A DNA stretch of 64,000 nucleotides from Brenneria izadpanahii (GTDB taxonomy: Bacteria > Pseudomonadota > Gammaproteobacteria > Enterobacterales > Enterobacteriaceae): the NCBI RefSeq assembly GCF_017569925.1, contig NZ_CP050854.1, positions 1,798,001 to 1,862,000 of the forward strand. The letters run 5' to 3'. The translations under genes and the position numbers were made by a program. Under the pieces are notes generated by a model. It was not told the DNA's origin, did no database searches, and was given only the letters and a program-made list of their open reading frames with translations. Of this stretch, positions 1-8,112 are shown piece after piece (position 1 is the stretch's first letter; each line of letters starts with the position of its first letter).

Positions 1-401
1 GCCGGTAAGCGTTTTTCCTCTTTCGGCAACGCCAGCATCTCCGCCGGGTTATACAGGATAACGTGACGCCTGAGCAGCCAGCGGAACAGCATGCGGATAG
101 CCGACAGGCGGTTTAACTGACTGCCCGCCGTTAACGGTTTCCCGTCCGCTTTACGATAGCCCCGCAGCCAGCGCTGATACCCTTCCAGCACTGACAGACT
201 TACTTGTGGTGCATGAAGCAACCCTCTGTCCTCGCACCATGCCACGAACGGCAACAGCCGCTCCCGGTAGCTCTCCATCGTGCGCCGGCTGTAGCCTGCC
301 GCGCTCAGATGGTCGAGGTAGTCCGTCAGATGCTGGCGCAGCGTCTCGCTCTGGCGGCTAAGATAAGTGGCTTCGGGTGTCGGCGGTATCGGTCGTGTCA
401 T
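1..401 (-). CDS. Tyrosine recombinase (XerC/D-like), N-terminal part, cut by window edge
   Basis: This is the first 133 or so residues of a tyrosine recombinase, identical to the start of the complete copy at 7066-8079. Only the SAM-like, core-DNA-binding N-terminal domain is present; the catalytic domain lies beyond position 1. The start codon at 401 (protein begins MTRPIPPT) follows an AGGA-type ribosome binding site about 9 nt upstream. It lies 33 bp downstream of the primase on the same strand, so the two are probably co-transcribed. Catalytic function is inferred from the second copy. Confidence 0.9.
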   Translation of the reverse strand, partial: MTRPIPPTPEATYLSRQSETLRQHLTDYLDHLSAAGYSRRTMESYRERLLPFVAWCEDRGLLHAPQVSLSVLEGYQRWLRGYRKADGKPLTAGSQLNRLSAIRMLFRWLLRRHVILYNPAEMLALPKEEKRLP

Positions 402-434
402 GGCGGCGCGTCCTGCGTGAGGATGAGAAGGGAA

Positions 435-3428
435 CTACGGTACGACAGGTTTATTGCGTATCACCGGAACAGCGGTTTTACCGTTAACCCGACCGGATGA
501 CGCGGAAGCCTTGCGGGTACTGACTTTAACAGAGATGGCCTTATCCGACTGACTACCGACCACACCCCGACCTGAGGCCGACCGCTTTTCATTTACCCCC
601 GACCGGACGGCGTCGTAGTTATCTTTCTCTGTCGTTTTTACTGTTTTAGCAGGCGCTTCTGGCACGTCGATAAGCCCGCACAGGTGCGCGTTATCGGTCT
701 GTGCGTCTCCGTCGAACAGCAGTTCGTAGCAGAACGTCAGCCCGCGCTTGTGCAGCAGCAGGTATTCCAGTTCAACCAGTCGCGCAAGGTGGATTTTCAG
801 TTGCGTATCACCCCACTGCACCGCATCCCGTAGCTGTTTGCGGGTAAAGTGAAGCTCCGTTTTCGGCTGGCCGCTGTCCGCTACCCAGCTCTGTATCAGC
901 ATCAGCAACTTCCGCGTCTGCGGCGGCATTTCGTCCAGCGTGCGGCCAAGGATTTCATGCGCTAACCGATTGGCCAGCACGATATCCGACCGTTCGACCT
1001 CGATATACTCGATAACCGCGCTACGGTGCTCCACCGTCTTCACCTCCCGCTGGTACTGGTGCAGCAGCGCGATGCTCTGTATCAGCGTCAGGTACTTCAT
1101 ATGGTCACGCCGCGTGCGGGTTTTGTCGCTCAGGAACGTTAACTGGCTGGCGAACGGGTTCACCACCTTTAACGGTTTCAGTAATCGCTGGGCATTCTGG
1201 TGCAGCCCGGTGAGATACCCTTTCTCGTTCTCCATCAACAACCCGTCCAGCGTTTGTTTATGCCGCTGCAACGCGTGGATAGCTTCGGTCTGTTCGCGGG
1301 ATTCGTTCACCGTCAGCACCAGACAGCGGTTCAGCAACTCTTCATCCACGTCGATGGCCGTGGTGGTCAGCATCAGCATCACCGGGCCTTTCACCGTATA
1401 TTGCTTCGTCACCAGATTGCCTGTGGCGTCATCCTTGCCCGTGCTGGCGATGGTTAGTTCACCATCTGACTGCAACAGCTTCAGCGCATACGCTGCTTGT
1501 CTGACGCCTTCTTCTTCGGCGATGGCGAGGATTTTATGCTGGAGATTGGTTTCACCCAGATAGAACAGGCTTTGTCCGGTCATGGCCGAGTATTGCAGCC
1601 GCTCTTCCGGCGGGATAAGGCCCAGCACCGCGTCCATTAAGCTGGATTTACCCGCCGCCGAACTGCTCTGTATCAGCACCGCCAACGGCTTGTCCAGCTT
1701 GCGCGATACCGCCGACAGATAACCGGCCAGCAGGTTGGTCGATTCGCCCACCACGCCGCAGGCCGCGAGGTCGTCCGTTATCCTGCCGGTAAGCGCCGGG
1801 TCGCGCAGCAACGCCAGCGCCTCCGCTTTGGCGTCGTCATCCAGTTCAGGAACGCTTTCACCGTGGGTTTCCGGTCGGCTCAGATGGTTTTCCAGTGCCA
1901 GCAGCACCCGCCCCAGCGACTGTTTCAGTGCGCTTTCAGCCAACCCTAACTCCGCCGCGGCCAGCCGCGCATAGCCCGCACGACTGCGGGCGCTCATCAT
2001 GTCCACGCTGTCCGCGAACACCACGCCGCTGGCCGTGTCGAGTACCTGCGCGTTCACCTTGAGCGCCGCCGCGCCCGGTTTTACCTGCGCCATGCCCCGG
2101 ATGCGCCATTGCTGCCCGGATAAGGTGATTTCAAGCTCACCACCCGGCAACGCCTCAAGCACCACGCCCGGTTCATCCGCCTGCGCCGCTCTCACCGCCT
2201 CAACCCCGGCGGCTAACGATGAGACGGGCAGCGTCGCTGCCTCTCTCTCCGGCAACGTGTCCGCCACGTCTGTGCCGGCCGCATCGTTCATCGGCACCGC
2301 GCCGTCGATTAACAGTCCGAACTCGCGTTCAGGCGCCGGACAGGGATGTCCCAGTGTCGCGGGCGCAGGATGCGCAGGAGCGACCTCCGCCACCTGACAC
2401 AGATAGCCGTTGGCGTCCATTTCCGCCGGGAACACTACCCTGAACGGTGCGATGCCGTCAGCGGCTAACGATGAAGCCAGCCTGACCGCCGCGTCATTGC
2501 CCGCCGCATCGTTATCGAACGCTATCAGCACCTGTTTGACGCCGTGGCGGATAAACGCCTGCCGCATCTCATCCGTGAACCCGTTCACCCCATACGCCGC
2601 CGTCACGTTACGATAACCCGCCACCCAGAACGACATCGCATCGATGAGCGATTCACACAGGATGACCGTTTTACCCGCCGCTAACGCCGGCTCGTTCCAC
2701 ACCCCGCCGTGTGGCCCCGGCAGGTACAGATGCAGCGGCGTGCCTTTGCGTAACTCACTGCTGACCTTGCGCCCGTACAGTTCACGCATCTGACCATTCA
2801 TATCGATAACCGGCACCACGAGCGACCCCGCCAGATGTTCATGACCGGATGAACGCAGTATTCCCAGCGCCTGCAACTGACCCCGGATAGCCGCGCCGTC
2901 TTTGAGTTTCTTTGCTGGCAGACGATACGCCAGCGTGCGGTTGGCGAACCCCAACTTAAAGGCAGCGACTAACTCAGGATGATTCAGGCGGCGCTTTTCC
3001 AGATAGGCGATGGCCTCCGGCGCGTTCAGCAGCGTGTGATGGTAGAACTCAACCACGCGGGAGAGCAGCGCCTGACGGCCCGCCTCATCCTCCGCGAACA
3101 CCGCCGGTTCATCCTGACCGACCAGCGGCAGAACAGACGGATTCTCGCCCAGTTCGCCGCGCAGCCGTTCGACCGCCTTGCGCAGACTTAAGCGTTCCGT
3201 CTGCATCACCCAGTCCAGCACCGACCCGCCCGCATTGCAGCCGAAGCAGTGATAGAGATTCTTCTCCGGGCTGAGCACGCATGACGGCGTTTTCTCGTCA
3301 TGGAACGGACACAGCACCACGAAGTCTTTACCGCGCTTAAACACCTGCCGCCCCTGCGAACGCACCACGCCCACTAACGGCACGGAGGCTTTCAGGTGCT
3401 GTAACTCGGAGTCGGGGATGCGGGCCAT
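435..3428 (-). CDS. Primase-ATPase: CHC2 zinc finger, Toprim and P-loop domains (copy 1)
   Basis: A 997-aa protein probably involved in replication of the mobile element. The N-terminus has a DnaG-type CHC2 zinc finger (Cys40, His43, Cys61, Cys64). A Toprim domain follows around residues 250-320, with the motif CESLIDAM and the acidic motif FDNDAAGND. The C-terminal half has a P-loop (SSSAAGKSSLMD), a Walker-B-like ILAIAEEEG and a sensor-like LMLTTTAIDVDEELLNR, suggesting an AAA+-like motor. This domain order resembles primase-helicases of phage satellites and integrative elements. The ATG at 3428 is preceded by AAGGA, 9 nt away. The gene is divergent from the XRE regulator and followed by the integrase. 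Domain calls are by motif; helicase activity is inferred. Confidence 0.85.
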   Translation of the reverse strand: MARIPDSELQHLKASVPLVGVVRSQGRQVFKRGKDFVVLCPFHDEKTPSCVLSPEKNLYHCFGCNAGGSVLDWVMQTERLSLRKAVERLRGELGENPSVLPLVGQDEPAVFAEDEAGRQALLSRVVEFYHHTLLNAPEAIAYLEKRRLNHPELVAAFKLGFANRTLAYRLPAKKLKDGAAIRGQLQALGILRSSGHEHLAGSLVVPVIDMNGQMRELYGRKVSSELRKGTPLHLYLPGPHGGVWNEPALAAGKTVILCESLIDAMSFWVAGYRNVTAAYGVNGFTDEMRQAFIRHGVKQVLIAFDNDAAGNDAAVRLASSLAADGIAPFRVVFPAEMDANGYLCQVAEVAPAHPAPATLGHPCPAPEREFGLLIDGAVPMNDAAGTDVADTLPEREAATLPVSSLAAGVEAVRAAQADEPGVVLEALPGGELEITLSGQQWRIRGMAQVKPGAAALKVNAQVLDTASGVVFADSVDMMSARSRAGYARLAAAELGLAESALKQSLGRVLLALENHLSRPETHGESVPELDDDAKAEALALLRDPALTGRITDDLAACGVVGESTNLLAGYLSAVSRKLDKPLAVLIQSSSAAGKSSLMDAVLGLIPPEERLQYSAMTGQSLFYLGETNLQHKILAIAEEEGVRQAAYALKLLQSDGELTIASTGKDDATGNLVTKQYTVKGPVMLMLTTTAIDVDEELLNRCLVLTVNESREQTEAIHALQRHKQTLDGLLMENEKGYLTGLHQNAQRLLKPLKVVNPFASQLTFLSDKTRTRRDHMKYLTLIQSIALLHQYQREVKTVEHRSAVIEYIEVERSDIVLANRLAHEILGRTLDEMPPQTRKLLMLIQSWVADSGQPKTELHFTRKQLRDAVQWGDTQLKIHLARLVELEYLLLHKRGLTFCYELLFDGDAQTDNAHLCGLIDVPEAPAKTVKTTEKDNYDAVRSGVNEKRSASGRGVVGSQSDKAISVKVSTRKASASSGRVNGKTAVPVIRNKPVVP

Positions 3429-3550
3429 AAACGGATTTCCTTAAAAATGCGTCAAGATTTATTTTGATTCGACATGCGATACATTATATATTCGTATTAC
3501 GATAGTAAAGCAAGTCGTTTTCAGAACACACCTTACACTTGGAGCACCTT
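3429..3550. promoter_or_regulatory. Divergent promoter/operator region between primase and XRE regulator (copy 1)
   Basis: Rightward, TTGATT (3464-3469) and TATATT (3487-3492) are spaced 17 bp apart. Leftward, a perfect TATAAT sits at 3483-3488 on the minus strand, so the two promoters overlap. Two palindromes of form TCG-N5-CGA lie at 3469-3479 and 3492-3502, the second being TCGTATTACGA. They are good candidates for operators of the XRE protein controlling itself and the primase/integrase operon. Promoters and operators are inferred from sequence only. Confidence 0.55.
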
Positions 3551-3961
3551 ATGGCTGACGTGATAGATGAGATTATGCAGACCGAAGAACAGCGCCGGGC
3601 GTTTGGTCAACGACTTAAGGCATTACGTAATCAGCAACGCAAGACACAGAAGGAAGTCGCCGCCCTGATTGGGTTACAGCTTTCCCAGTACAACAAGTAT
3701 GAGTCGGGGATGCACATTCCCCCGGCAGACAAGCTCATTCAACTGGCCGAGTTGTTCACCACAACCATTGATTACCTGTTGCTTGGCTCGCACGACGAGC
3801 AGGCACCGATTAGGAACACGCGATTAATGGAACGGTTTAAAGCACTGGCTCAGTGCCAGCCGGAAGAGCAGGAGACAGTGATTAAGCTGATTGATGCGGT
3901 GATTGTGAAGCACCGGGTTGAGTCGGCGATACGTCCGGTTGATCAGGAGAAGGGCAGCTAG
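3551..3961 (+). CDS. XRE-family HTH transcriptional regulator (copy 1)
   Basis: A 136-aa DNA-binding protein. A Cro/CI-type helix-turn-helix occupies roughly residues 15-75 (motifs RLKALRNQQRKTQKEVA and LSQYNKYESGMHIPPADKL), followed by a helical tail likely used for dimerisation. I chose ATG 3551 because GGAG lies six bases upstream; an in-frame TTG at 3539 has no such site. It is divergent from the primase and upstream of symE, and probably represses the element's own promoters. Identical to the gene at 11229-11639. Confidence 0.9.
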   Translation: MADVIDEIMQTEEQRRAFGQRLKALRNQQRKTQKEVAALIGLQLSQYNKYESGMHIPPADKLIQLAELFTTTIDYLLLGSHDEQAPIRNTRLMERFKALAQCQPEEQETVIKLIDAVIVKHRVESAIRPVDQEKGS

Positions 3962-3987
3962 CAGCTAACGTAAACGATTTTTTTAGC

Positions 3988-4021
3988 GCGGGGTTGAAGT
4001 GCGCGAACACAACAACCCCGC
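3988..4021. other. Inverted repeat between xre and symE (copy 1)
   Basis: A perfect 9-bp stem (GCGGGGTTG / CAACCCCGC) encloses a 16-nt loop in the leader between the regulator and symE. No T-run follows on either strand, so it is not a typical intrinsic terminator. It could be part of the symE leader or of an antisense RNA, as E. coli symE is controlled by SymR. Repeated at 11666-11699. Confidence 0.5.
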
Positions 4022-4051
4022 TCACCACAACCAACTGACAAGGAGTTGACT

Positions 4052-4390
4052 ATGGCTGACGCGCATTCTACGCCAGATACCACCATTTTTAAAATCTCTC
4101 AGCCGGAGCGCTATCAGCGTGTCGGCTACCGCCCCAACAGGGGCGACACCTCCACGCCCGCCATCAATATCAGCGGCAAGTGGCTACAGGAAGCCGGATT
4201 TAGCTCCGGGCAGCCGCTCAAGCTGCGTGTGATGCCTGGCTGCATCGTCATTACCGTGCAGGATTTACGGGAACTGTGGCACTGTCTTGAAGGACTCAGC
4301 CGGGAACCGTTCGATGAACGCGCCGCCGCCGACTGGCTTAACCGCTTTCCCGGCGGGTTGGATCTGGCGGGGATTACGAGTAGTGAATGA
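4052..4390 (+). CDS. symE: SymE-like protein (copy 1)
   Basis: A 112-aa SymE-family protein, with the AbrB-like swapped-hairpin core seen in E. coli SymE (motifs YQRVGYRPN, PAINISGKWLQEAGF, LRVMPGCIVITVQ). E. coli SymE is an SOS-induced toxin/nucleoid-associated protein repressed by the antisense RNA SymR; a role here is inferred from family only. The ATG at 4052 follows AAGGAG by six bases; an upstream in-frame TTG at 4046 overlaps the spacer. It converges on the barstar-like gene, with a hairpin between. The 5' part matches the second copy exactly; the 3' part diverges, showing a recombination boundary or gene conversion inside the gene. Confidence 0.85.
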   Translation: MADAHSTPDTTIFKISQPERYQRVGYRPNRGDTSTPAINISGKWLQEAGFSSGQPLKLRVMPGCIVITVQDLRELWHCLEGLSREPFDERAAADWLNRFPGGLDLAGITSSE

Positions 4391-4402
4391 CCGATAATTA
4401 AA

Positions 4403-4437
4403 AAGCCGGAAGGATCGTTGAGATCACTTCCGGCTTA
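4403..4437. terminator. Bidirectional hairpin terminator, symE-type, no. 1
   Basis: The stem GCCGGAAG+GATC pairs with GATC(A)CTTCCGGC around a 5-nt loop. A-rich sequence before it gives a T-run on the minus strand, and TTATTAA follows on the plus strand. It sits between convergent symE and the barstar-like gene and is one of six related hairpins in the window. Confidence 0.75.
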
Positions 4438-4454
4438 TTAAATTACAGCCTCTA

Positions 4455-4781
4455 TTAATCAAATAATAAATATATTAAAGGGTCGTCACCAAATGATATT
4501 GAACCATAATTAATTGCCTTTATTGATAGCAAGAAATTATATCTAAGTTCATCAGATATGAGGTCTATTTTTTTCACTTCCAACAACAAATATTCATCTT
4601 TCTTGAGATGAATACTACTCATGCCATCTTCTGGATATCTAAGACTATTCAAGCAATCATTAAATGCATTAAAATTCATCCCGTAAAAATCAGGGAATCC
4701 AAATAATACTTTCATCGCATTATGAAAATCATCATCAGTTTTGATATAAGAAAAATCGATAGACAGCTTTTTTAACTTCAT
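4455..4781 (-). CDS. Barstar-family immunity protein (tip A)
   Basis: A 108-aa protein with the barstar signature FPDFYGMNFNAFNDCL around residues 30-45. Barstars bind and block barnase-type RNases in the cytoplasm. The ATG at 4781 (MKLKKLSIDF) follows a purine-rich GGGGGTGGAAG. The TTG at 4796 would only lengthen the N-terminus. It overlaps the 3' end of the preceding tip, as expected of a translationally coupled toxin-immunity pair, and its partner is a barnase-like tip. Confidence 0.88.
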   Translation of the reverse strand: MKLKKLSIDFSYIKTDDDFHNAMKVLFGFPDFYGMNFNAFNDCLNSLRYPEDGMSSIHLKKDEYLLLEVKKIDLISDELRYNFLLSIKAINYGSISFGDDPLIYLLFD

Positions 4782-5220
4782 TACTTCCACCCCCAAGATT
4801 AATTTCTATAAAAGAATCATAGTGATCGTGGCTGTAATATGCTTGACCAGTTTTTTTATCAACAACAACACGTCTTGTTCCTCGATTACCCACCCCAGGC
4901 GTTCTTACTGTCCATTCTTGGTAAGGCCCACTACCTGTATTAAGACGTTGGCTATTAGGAGATATACGATAATTATTTTCAAAAGTTATGCCATCTCTAG
5001 CATGAGCCGGACGGTTTAACTTTATATTATCTATAGTATTTTGAAGTTCTCGCATTTCTTTCGGGGTCATATCATGTCCCCATTTATCTTTAATGGCAGC
5101 ATGAGCCTGTTTTGGATTCTTAGCTGAATGAGTACATTTCAACCCCAACGGGTCGATCCACGTCAGCGGATTAGGAGCGTATTGGTAATTGTTTAATCCA
5201 CCAAGTAGCCCTATCGGGTC
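4735..5220 (-). CDS. Orphan Rhs tip A: barnase-like ribonuclease toxin
   Basis: A displaced Rhs C-terminus with no Rhs core upstream. It starts at the DPIGL motif, keeps the conserved NPLTWIDPLGL segment, then switches to an unrelated toxin. The toxin end (AYYSHDHYDSFIEI) matches the barnase/RNase N1-T1 catalytic end, with the His of the DHY motif. A C-terminal extension of about 20 residues overlaps the immunity gene and is unusual for barnase. There is no good start codon or RBS before DPIGL, so the tip is probably silent unless recombined into the expressed rhs gene. The barstar-like neighbour supports the call. Confidence 0.82.
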   Translation of the reverse strand, partial: DPIGLLGGLNNYQYAPNPLTWIDPLGLKCTHSAKNPKQAHAAIKDKWGHDMTPKEMRELQNTIDNIKLNRPAHARDGITFENNYRISPNSQRLNTGSGPYQEWTVRTPGVGNRGTRRVVVDKKTGQAYYSHDHYDSFIEINLGGGSNEVKKAVYRFFLYQN

Positions 5221-5330
5221 ATCGGGACGACTCCCTTGAACTTTTGGATCGTACTACCTGTTTCGACTGTAAGTTATCTTCATTTTTTCGTCGTAGTGTA
5301 TGAAAAATCGCTAACGTTTATGCTATCTCT
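5221..5330 (+). promoter_or_regulatory. Remnant of conserved symE-upstream block (symE lost)
   Basis: From about 5235 (TTTTGGATCGTACTACCTG) this matches the blocks ahead of symE at 15202-15322 and 19872-19993. The match ends near 5320, before any symE start codon, and a foreign AT-rich immunity gene follows on the opposite strand. It is a scar of a symE gene lost when cassettes were joined. Confidence 0.65.
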
Positions 5331-5334
5331 CATC

Positions 5335-5772
5335 CTATTGAGTATAATGGCATACGATTTCCGCTGTCTGATTATGAGGGTCATATGCAGCATCAATTAT
5401 TCCCCAGTCTGCACTTACTGGCAAGATAATAGCTGTTCTTGAATTAAACCAAGTTCGAAGAGCTTTTGTGAGCTTGCCTTCTGGTCTTTTTTGCTGACCT
5501 GTAAATTTATGAGTTGGGGCACATAGCCAACTTTTTAATGAAGAACTGTCCAACGATGAACCATTAAAATTTATTACGACAGTTATTTTTTCATGACCGT
5601 GAATATCCTTTATATCAATTACTGTTCTATAATTAAATACTACACCATTTATCTTTGGAAACCATTCTTCCCATATAACATTTTGAGACAGAATCTCTTT
5701 CTTTTTCATATATGGCGAAAGAGATAATTTTTCACTTAACTCAAGAATTCCGTTATCACAATTAAAATTCAT
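5335..5772 (-). CDS. Probable immunity protein for tip B
   Basis: A 145-aa soluble protein with no signal peptide or membrane segment, and no family I recognise. The ATG at 5772 has AGGA eight bases upstream; an in-frame GTG at 5778 overlaps the toxin stop. Its position directly after an Rhs toxin tip, with overlapping ends and low GC, argues for a cognate cytoplasmic immunity role. This is inference from context. Confidence 0.65.
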   Translation of the reverse strand: MNFNCDNGILELSEKLSLSPYMKKKEILSQNVIWEEWFPKINGVVFNYRTVIDIKDIHGHEKITVVINFNGSSLDSSSLKSWLCAPTHKFTGQQKRPEGKLTKALRTWFNSRTAIILPVSADWGIIDAAYDPHNQTAEIVCHYTQ

Positions 5773-5774
5773 AA

Positions 5775-6281
5775 TCACATTCCTAATAAAAAAGGCGAAC
5801 CTATTGGTTCAAGTACTGTTTTATAATTTGATAAGAAAAATTGTGTTCCACCGCCTTGACCAAATATAGTGACATCTTGTGATAGCGCTTGCCCTGTTCC
5901 TGCAATTGCATCGCGTTTTACACGATAAGCTTGAATTTGACCTCGATAGCCGAAATCACGGTGTGGCAGCACCTGCAAACTTTCCCATAATTTCTGTCTG
6001 CTACCGCCAGCGGCATCAAGCGTCGCCTTATCAAAATAAAAGCCAGACTGTCCAGGCGCACCGCCGTAGACGATATCACCTTCTTTTAACATAGTGTTAG
6101 ACCACGAGTCGCGTCCTTTATACGCACCATGACCTTGCCACTGCCTACCGAAAGCAGCCTGATTATGGTCATTTGCTTTCGTCGGTGCACATTTGGGTTT
6201 CAACCCCAACGGATCTATCCACGTCAGCGGATTCGGCGCATAAGCGTAGTTGTTTAATCCCCCCGCCAGCCCTATCGGGTC
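5775..6281 (-). CDS. Orphan Rhs tip B: toxin of unknown type
   Basis: It begins at the DPIGL/NPLTWIDPLGL Rhs boundary, followed by a variable domain of about 140 aa. Visible motifs are GDIVYGGAPGQSGFYFD and LPHRDFGYRGQIQAYRV; I do not recognise the family. It shares with tip A the short sequence before DPIGL (ATCGGGTCATCGGGACGA), so the two have a common upstream junction. No Rhs core, start codon or RBS precedes it. Its upstream flank is the GC-rich end region of element copy 2. Confidence 0.65.
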   Translation of the reverse strand, partial: DPIGLAGGLNNYAYAPNPLTWIDPLGLKPKCAPTKANDHNQAAFGRQWQGHGAYKGRDSWSNTMLKEGDIVYGGAPGQSGFYFDKATLDAAGGSRQKLWESLQVLPHRDFGYRGQIQAYRVKRDAIAGTGQALSQDVTIFGQGGGTQFFLSNYKTVLEPIGSPFLLGM

Positions 6282-7065
6282 ATCGGGACGATCCTGACGC
6301 CGTCGTACTTTTTAGCGCACTTAACCCATTGATGCAACATGCTTTTCAGACAGTGTTTTCGGCCTATTTAACATCACCGCAACCCGAACACCCCGACGCG
6401 CACTTTTACTCCCGCACACGCTACCGCCATGCTGTGACTGCCCTGTCTGCCTGTGCCACATCATAGCAGCGGCGTCAGCCGCTGCCATTAGTCGTTTGCT
6501 GTTGAACCGGGGTTAGCGCGGCGCGAGCCGTTCCGCAGCTTGCTGTGGGACGGTGAAGCGTCTGCCGGGGGCGGGCTGGCGAAGCCCGCAGGAGAAGAGG
6601 TTGAACAGGGAGGCCCCCGGCGGGGGCCGCACGGGGCGGAGATGGCGAGCACGGGAACGAGCAAGGAGCCTGCGACTGCGAGCCGGGCGCAGCAAGTCGC
6701 AGCGGGGTTGGGGCGGGGGCGAGGTGAAGCCGTTTAACGCCGTGACGAAGGAACGGCTTCTGCTTTGGGGTTGACGTTGATGTTGGCCGAGCGTTGGCAC
6801 AGATGCCTGCGCCGCCAGGGACGGCGGCCACGCCGTGGATGCCGAAGAACGCTTGCCGCTGCCGACAGCAGAGGGCGCAGCCCTGTGCGCCACACTGCAC
6901 CACGAACCCGACCCCGGCGGCCAGCCGCTCACCGTGGCCGGGGCAGACCGCAGCGCGCCCTTGCGCTAGACGGCGCCGGAGTGCCGAGTCTGACCAAGGC
7001 AAGCGGTGCGCCACGGACGGCGCAGCGTTTGCCCTGCACCGTCCTGCGGCCTTGAAGGGAACGAG
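6282..7065. other. GC-rich, hairpin-rich non-coding stretch at the integrase end of element copy 2
   Basis: I see no convincing gene in these 780 bases; the open frames are low-complexity products of high GC. It contains strong inverted repeats: GCAGCGGC-GTCA-GCCGCTGC at 6466-6485, and further on GCGGGCT-GGCGA-AGCCCGC and GGCCCCC-GGC-GGGGGCC. It lies between tip B and the integrase C-terminus, where an attachment site, origin or structured RNA of the element might be. The corresponding region of copy 1 is outside the window. Confidence 0.5.
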
Positions 7066-8079
7066 CTACTTTTTGCCACTGTCCCGTTTACGTCGGGCTG
7101 TCTGCTTCCGCTCTGCCGGATGCGTCTGTTCATGCACCTTCTGTAAGTGACCGATGGCAACCCGCGTATAGATTTGCGTCGTCTCCAGCTTCTCATGGCC
7201 AAGTATCGCCTGGATATGTCGCGTGTCAGCCCCGTTCTCCAGCATCTGCGTCGCCATACTGTGCCGGAACACATGGCACGCGCCCGGTTTATCCAGGTGA
7301 CCCGTGCCCCGGATGGCCTTGCCCGCCATCTGCGTCAGCGTCGCCCGCGCCAGTCCTTTTCCTCTGTGGCTGATAAACAAGTGGCCGCTGTCATACCGTT
7401 TCGCCAGTTCAGGCCGGGCATGGTTCAGATAACGTACCAGCCACTTACACGCTCGTTCACCCAGCGGCACCACCCGGTCTTTATTGCCCTTGCCCTGACG
7501 CACCGCCATCACGCCCCGACTCAGGTCGATATCACTCAGCATCAGATTAGCGGCTTCTGTCCGGCGAACGCCCGTACTCCACAGCACTTCCAGTATCACC
7601 CGGTTACGCAGCCCGATAACGGTGCCGCTCTCCACCGACTGCAACACGCCGCCCGTTTCCTCCTCGCTCAGCACCTGCGCCGGTAAGCGTTTTTCCTCTT
7701 TCGGCAACGCCAGCATCTCCGCCGGGTTATACAGGATAACGTGACGCCTGAGCAGCCAGCGGAACAGCATGCGGATAGCCGACAGGCGGTTTAACTGACT
7801 GCCCGCCGTTAACGGTTTCCCGTCCGCTTTACGATAGCCCCGCAGCCAGCGCTGATACCCTTCCAGCACTGACAGACTTACTTGTGGTGCATGAAGCAAC
7901 CCTCTGTCCTCGCACCATGCCACGAACGGCAACAGCCGCTCCCGGTAGCTCTCCATCGTGCGCCGGCTGTAGCCTGCCGCGCTCAGATGGTCGAGGTAGT
8001 CCGTCAGATGCTGGCGCAGCGTCTCGCTCTGGCGGCTAAGATAAGTGGCTTCGGGTGTCGGCGGTATCGGTCGTGTCAT
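7066..8079 (-). CDS. Tyrosine recombinase/integrase, XerC/D-like (copy 2)
   Basis: A 337-aa site-specific recombinase. The N-terminal SAM-like domain covers about residues 15-110 (TDYLDHLSAAGYSRRTMESY). The catalytic domain shows the expected residues: Arg in WSTGVRRTEA, HxxR in CHVFRHSMA, His in ILGHEKLETT, and Tyr in TQIYTRV. Length is typical, and a basic tail (KQTARRKRDSGKK) extends it. It follows the primase by 33 bp on the same strand and presumably mobilises the element. No attachment-site repeat could be assigned. Confidence 0.92.
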   Translation of the reverse strand: MTRPIPPTPEATYLSRQSETLRQHLTDYLDHLSAAGYSRRTMESYRERLLPFVAWCEDRGLLHAPQVSLSVLEGYQRWLRGYRKADGKPLTAGSQLNRLSAIRMLFRWLLRRHVILYNPAEMLALPKEEKRLPAQVLSEEETGGVLQSVESGTVIGLRNRVILEVLWSTGVRRTEAANLMLSDIDLSRGVMAVRQGKGNKDRVVPLGERACKWLVRYLNHARPELAKRYDSGHLFISHRGKGLARATLTQMAGKAIRGTGHLDKPGACHVFRHSMATQMLENGADTRHIQAILGHEKLETTQIYTRVAIGHLQKVHEQTHPAERKQTARRKRDSGKK

Positions 8080-8112
8080 GGCGGCGCGTCCTGCGTGAGG
8101 ATGAGAAGGGAA

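Larger units (their letters stand above)
1..4197. repeat. Direct repeat copy 1 (int-primase-xre-symE element), truncated at window start
   Basis: This stretch recurs as 7679-11875, offset exactly 7,678 bp and in the same orientation. The encoded proteins are identical in both copies, including the whole 997-aa primase and the XRE regulator. Identity runs unbroken into symE and stops at 4197/11875, where the two symE genes start to differ. The left end lies outside the window. The unit carries integrase, primase, regulator and the start of symE. Confidence 0.95.

Noticed and set aside
3988..4021. xre-symE hairpin as an intrinsic terminator
   Set aside because: No T-run on the correct side on either strand.
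6475..7055. Several overlapping frames in the GC-rich stretch (up to 179 aa)
   Set aside because: Low-complexity Arg/Pro/Ala translations in several frames at once, with no RBS or domain; typical of high GC.
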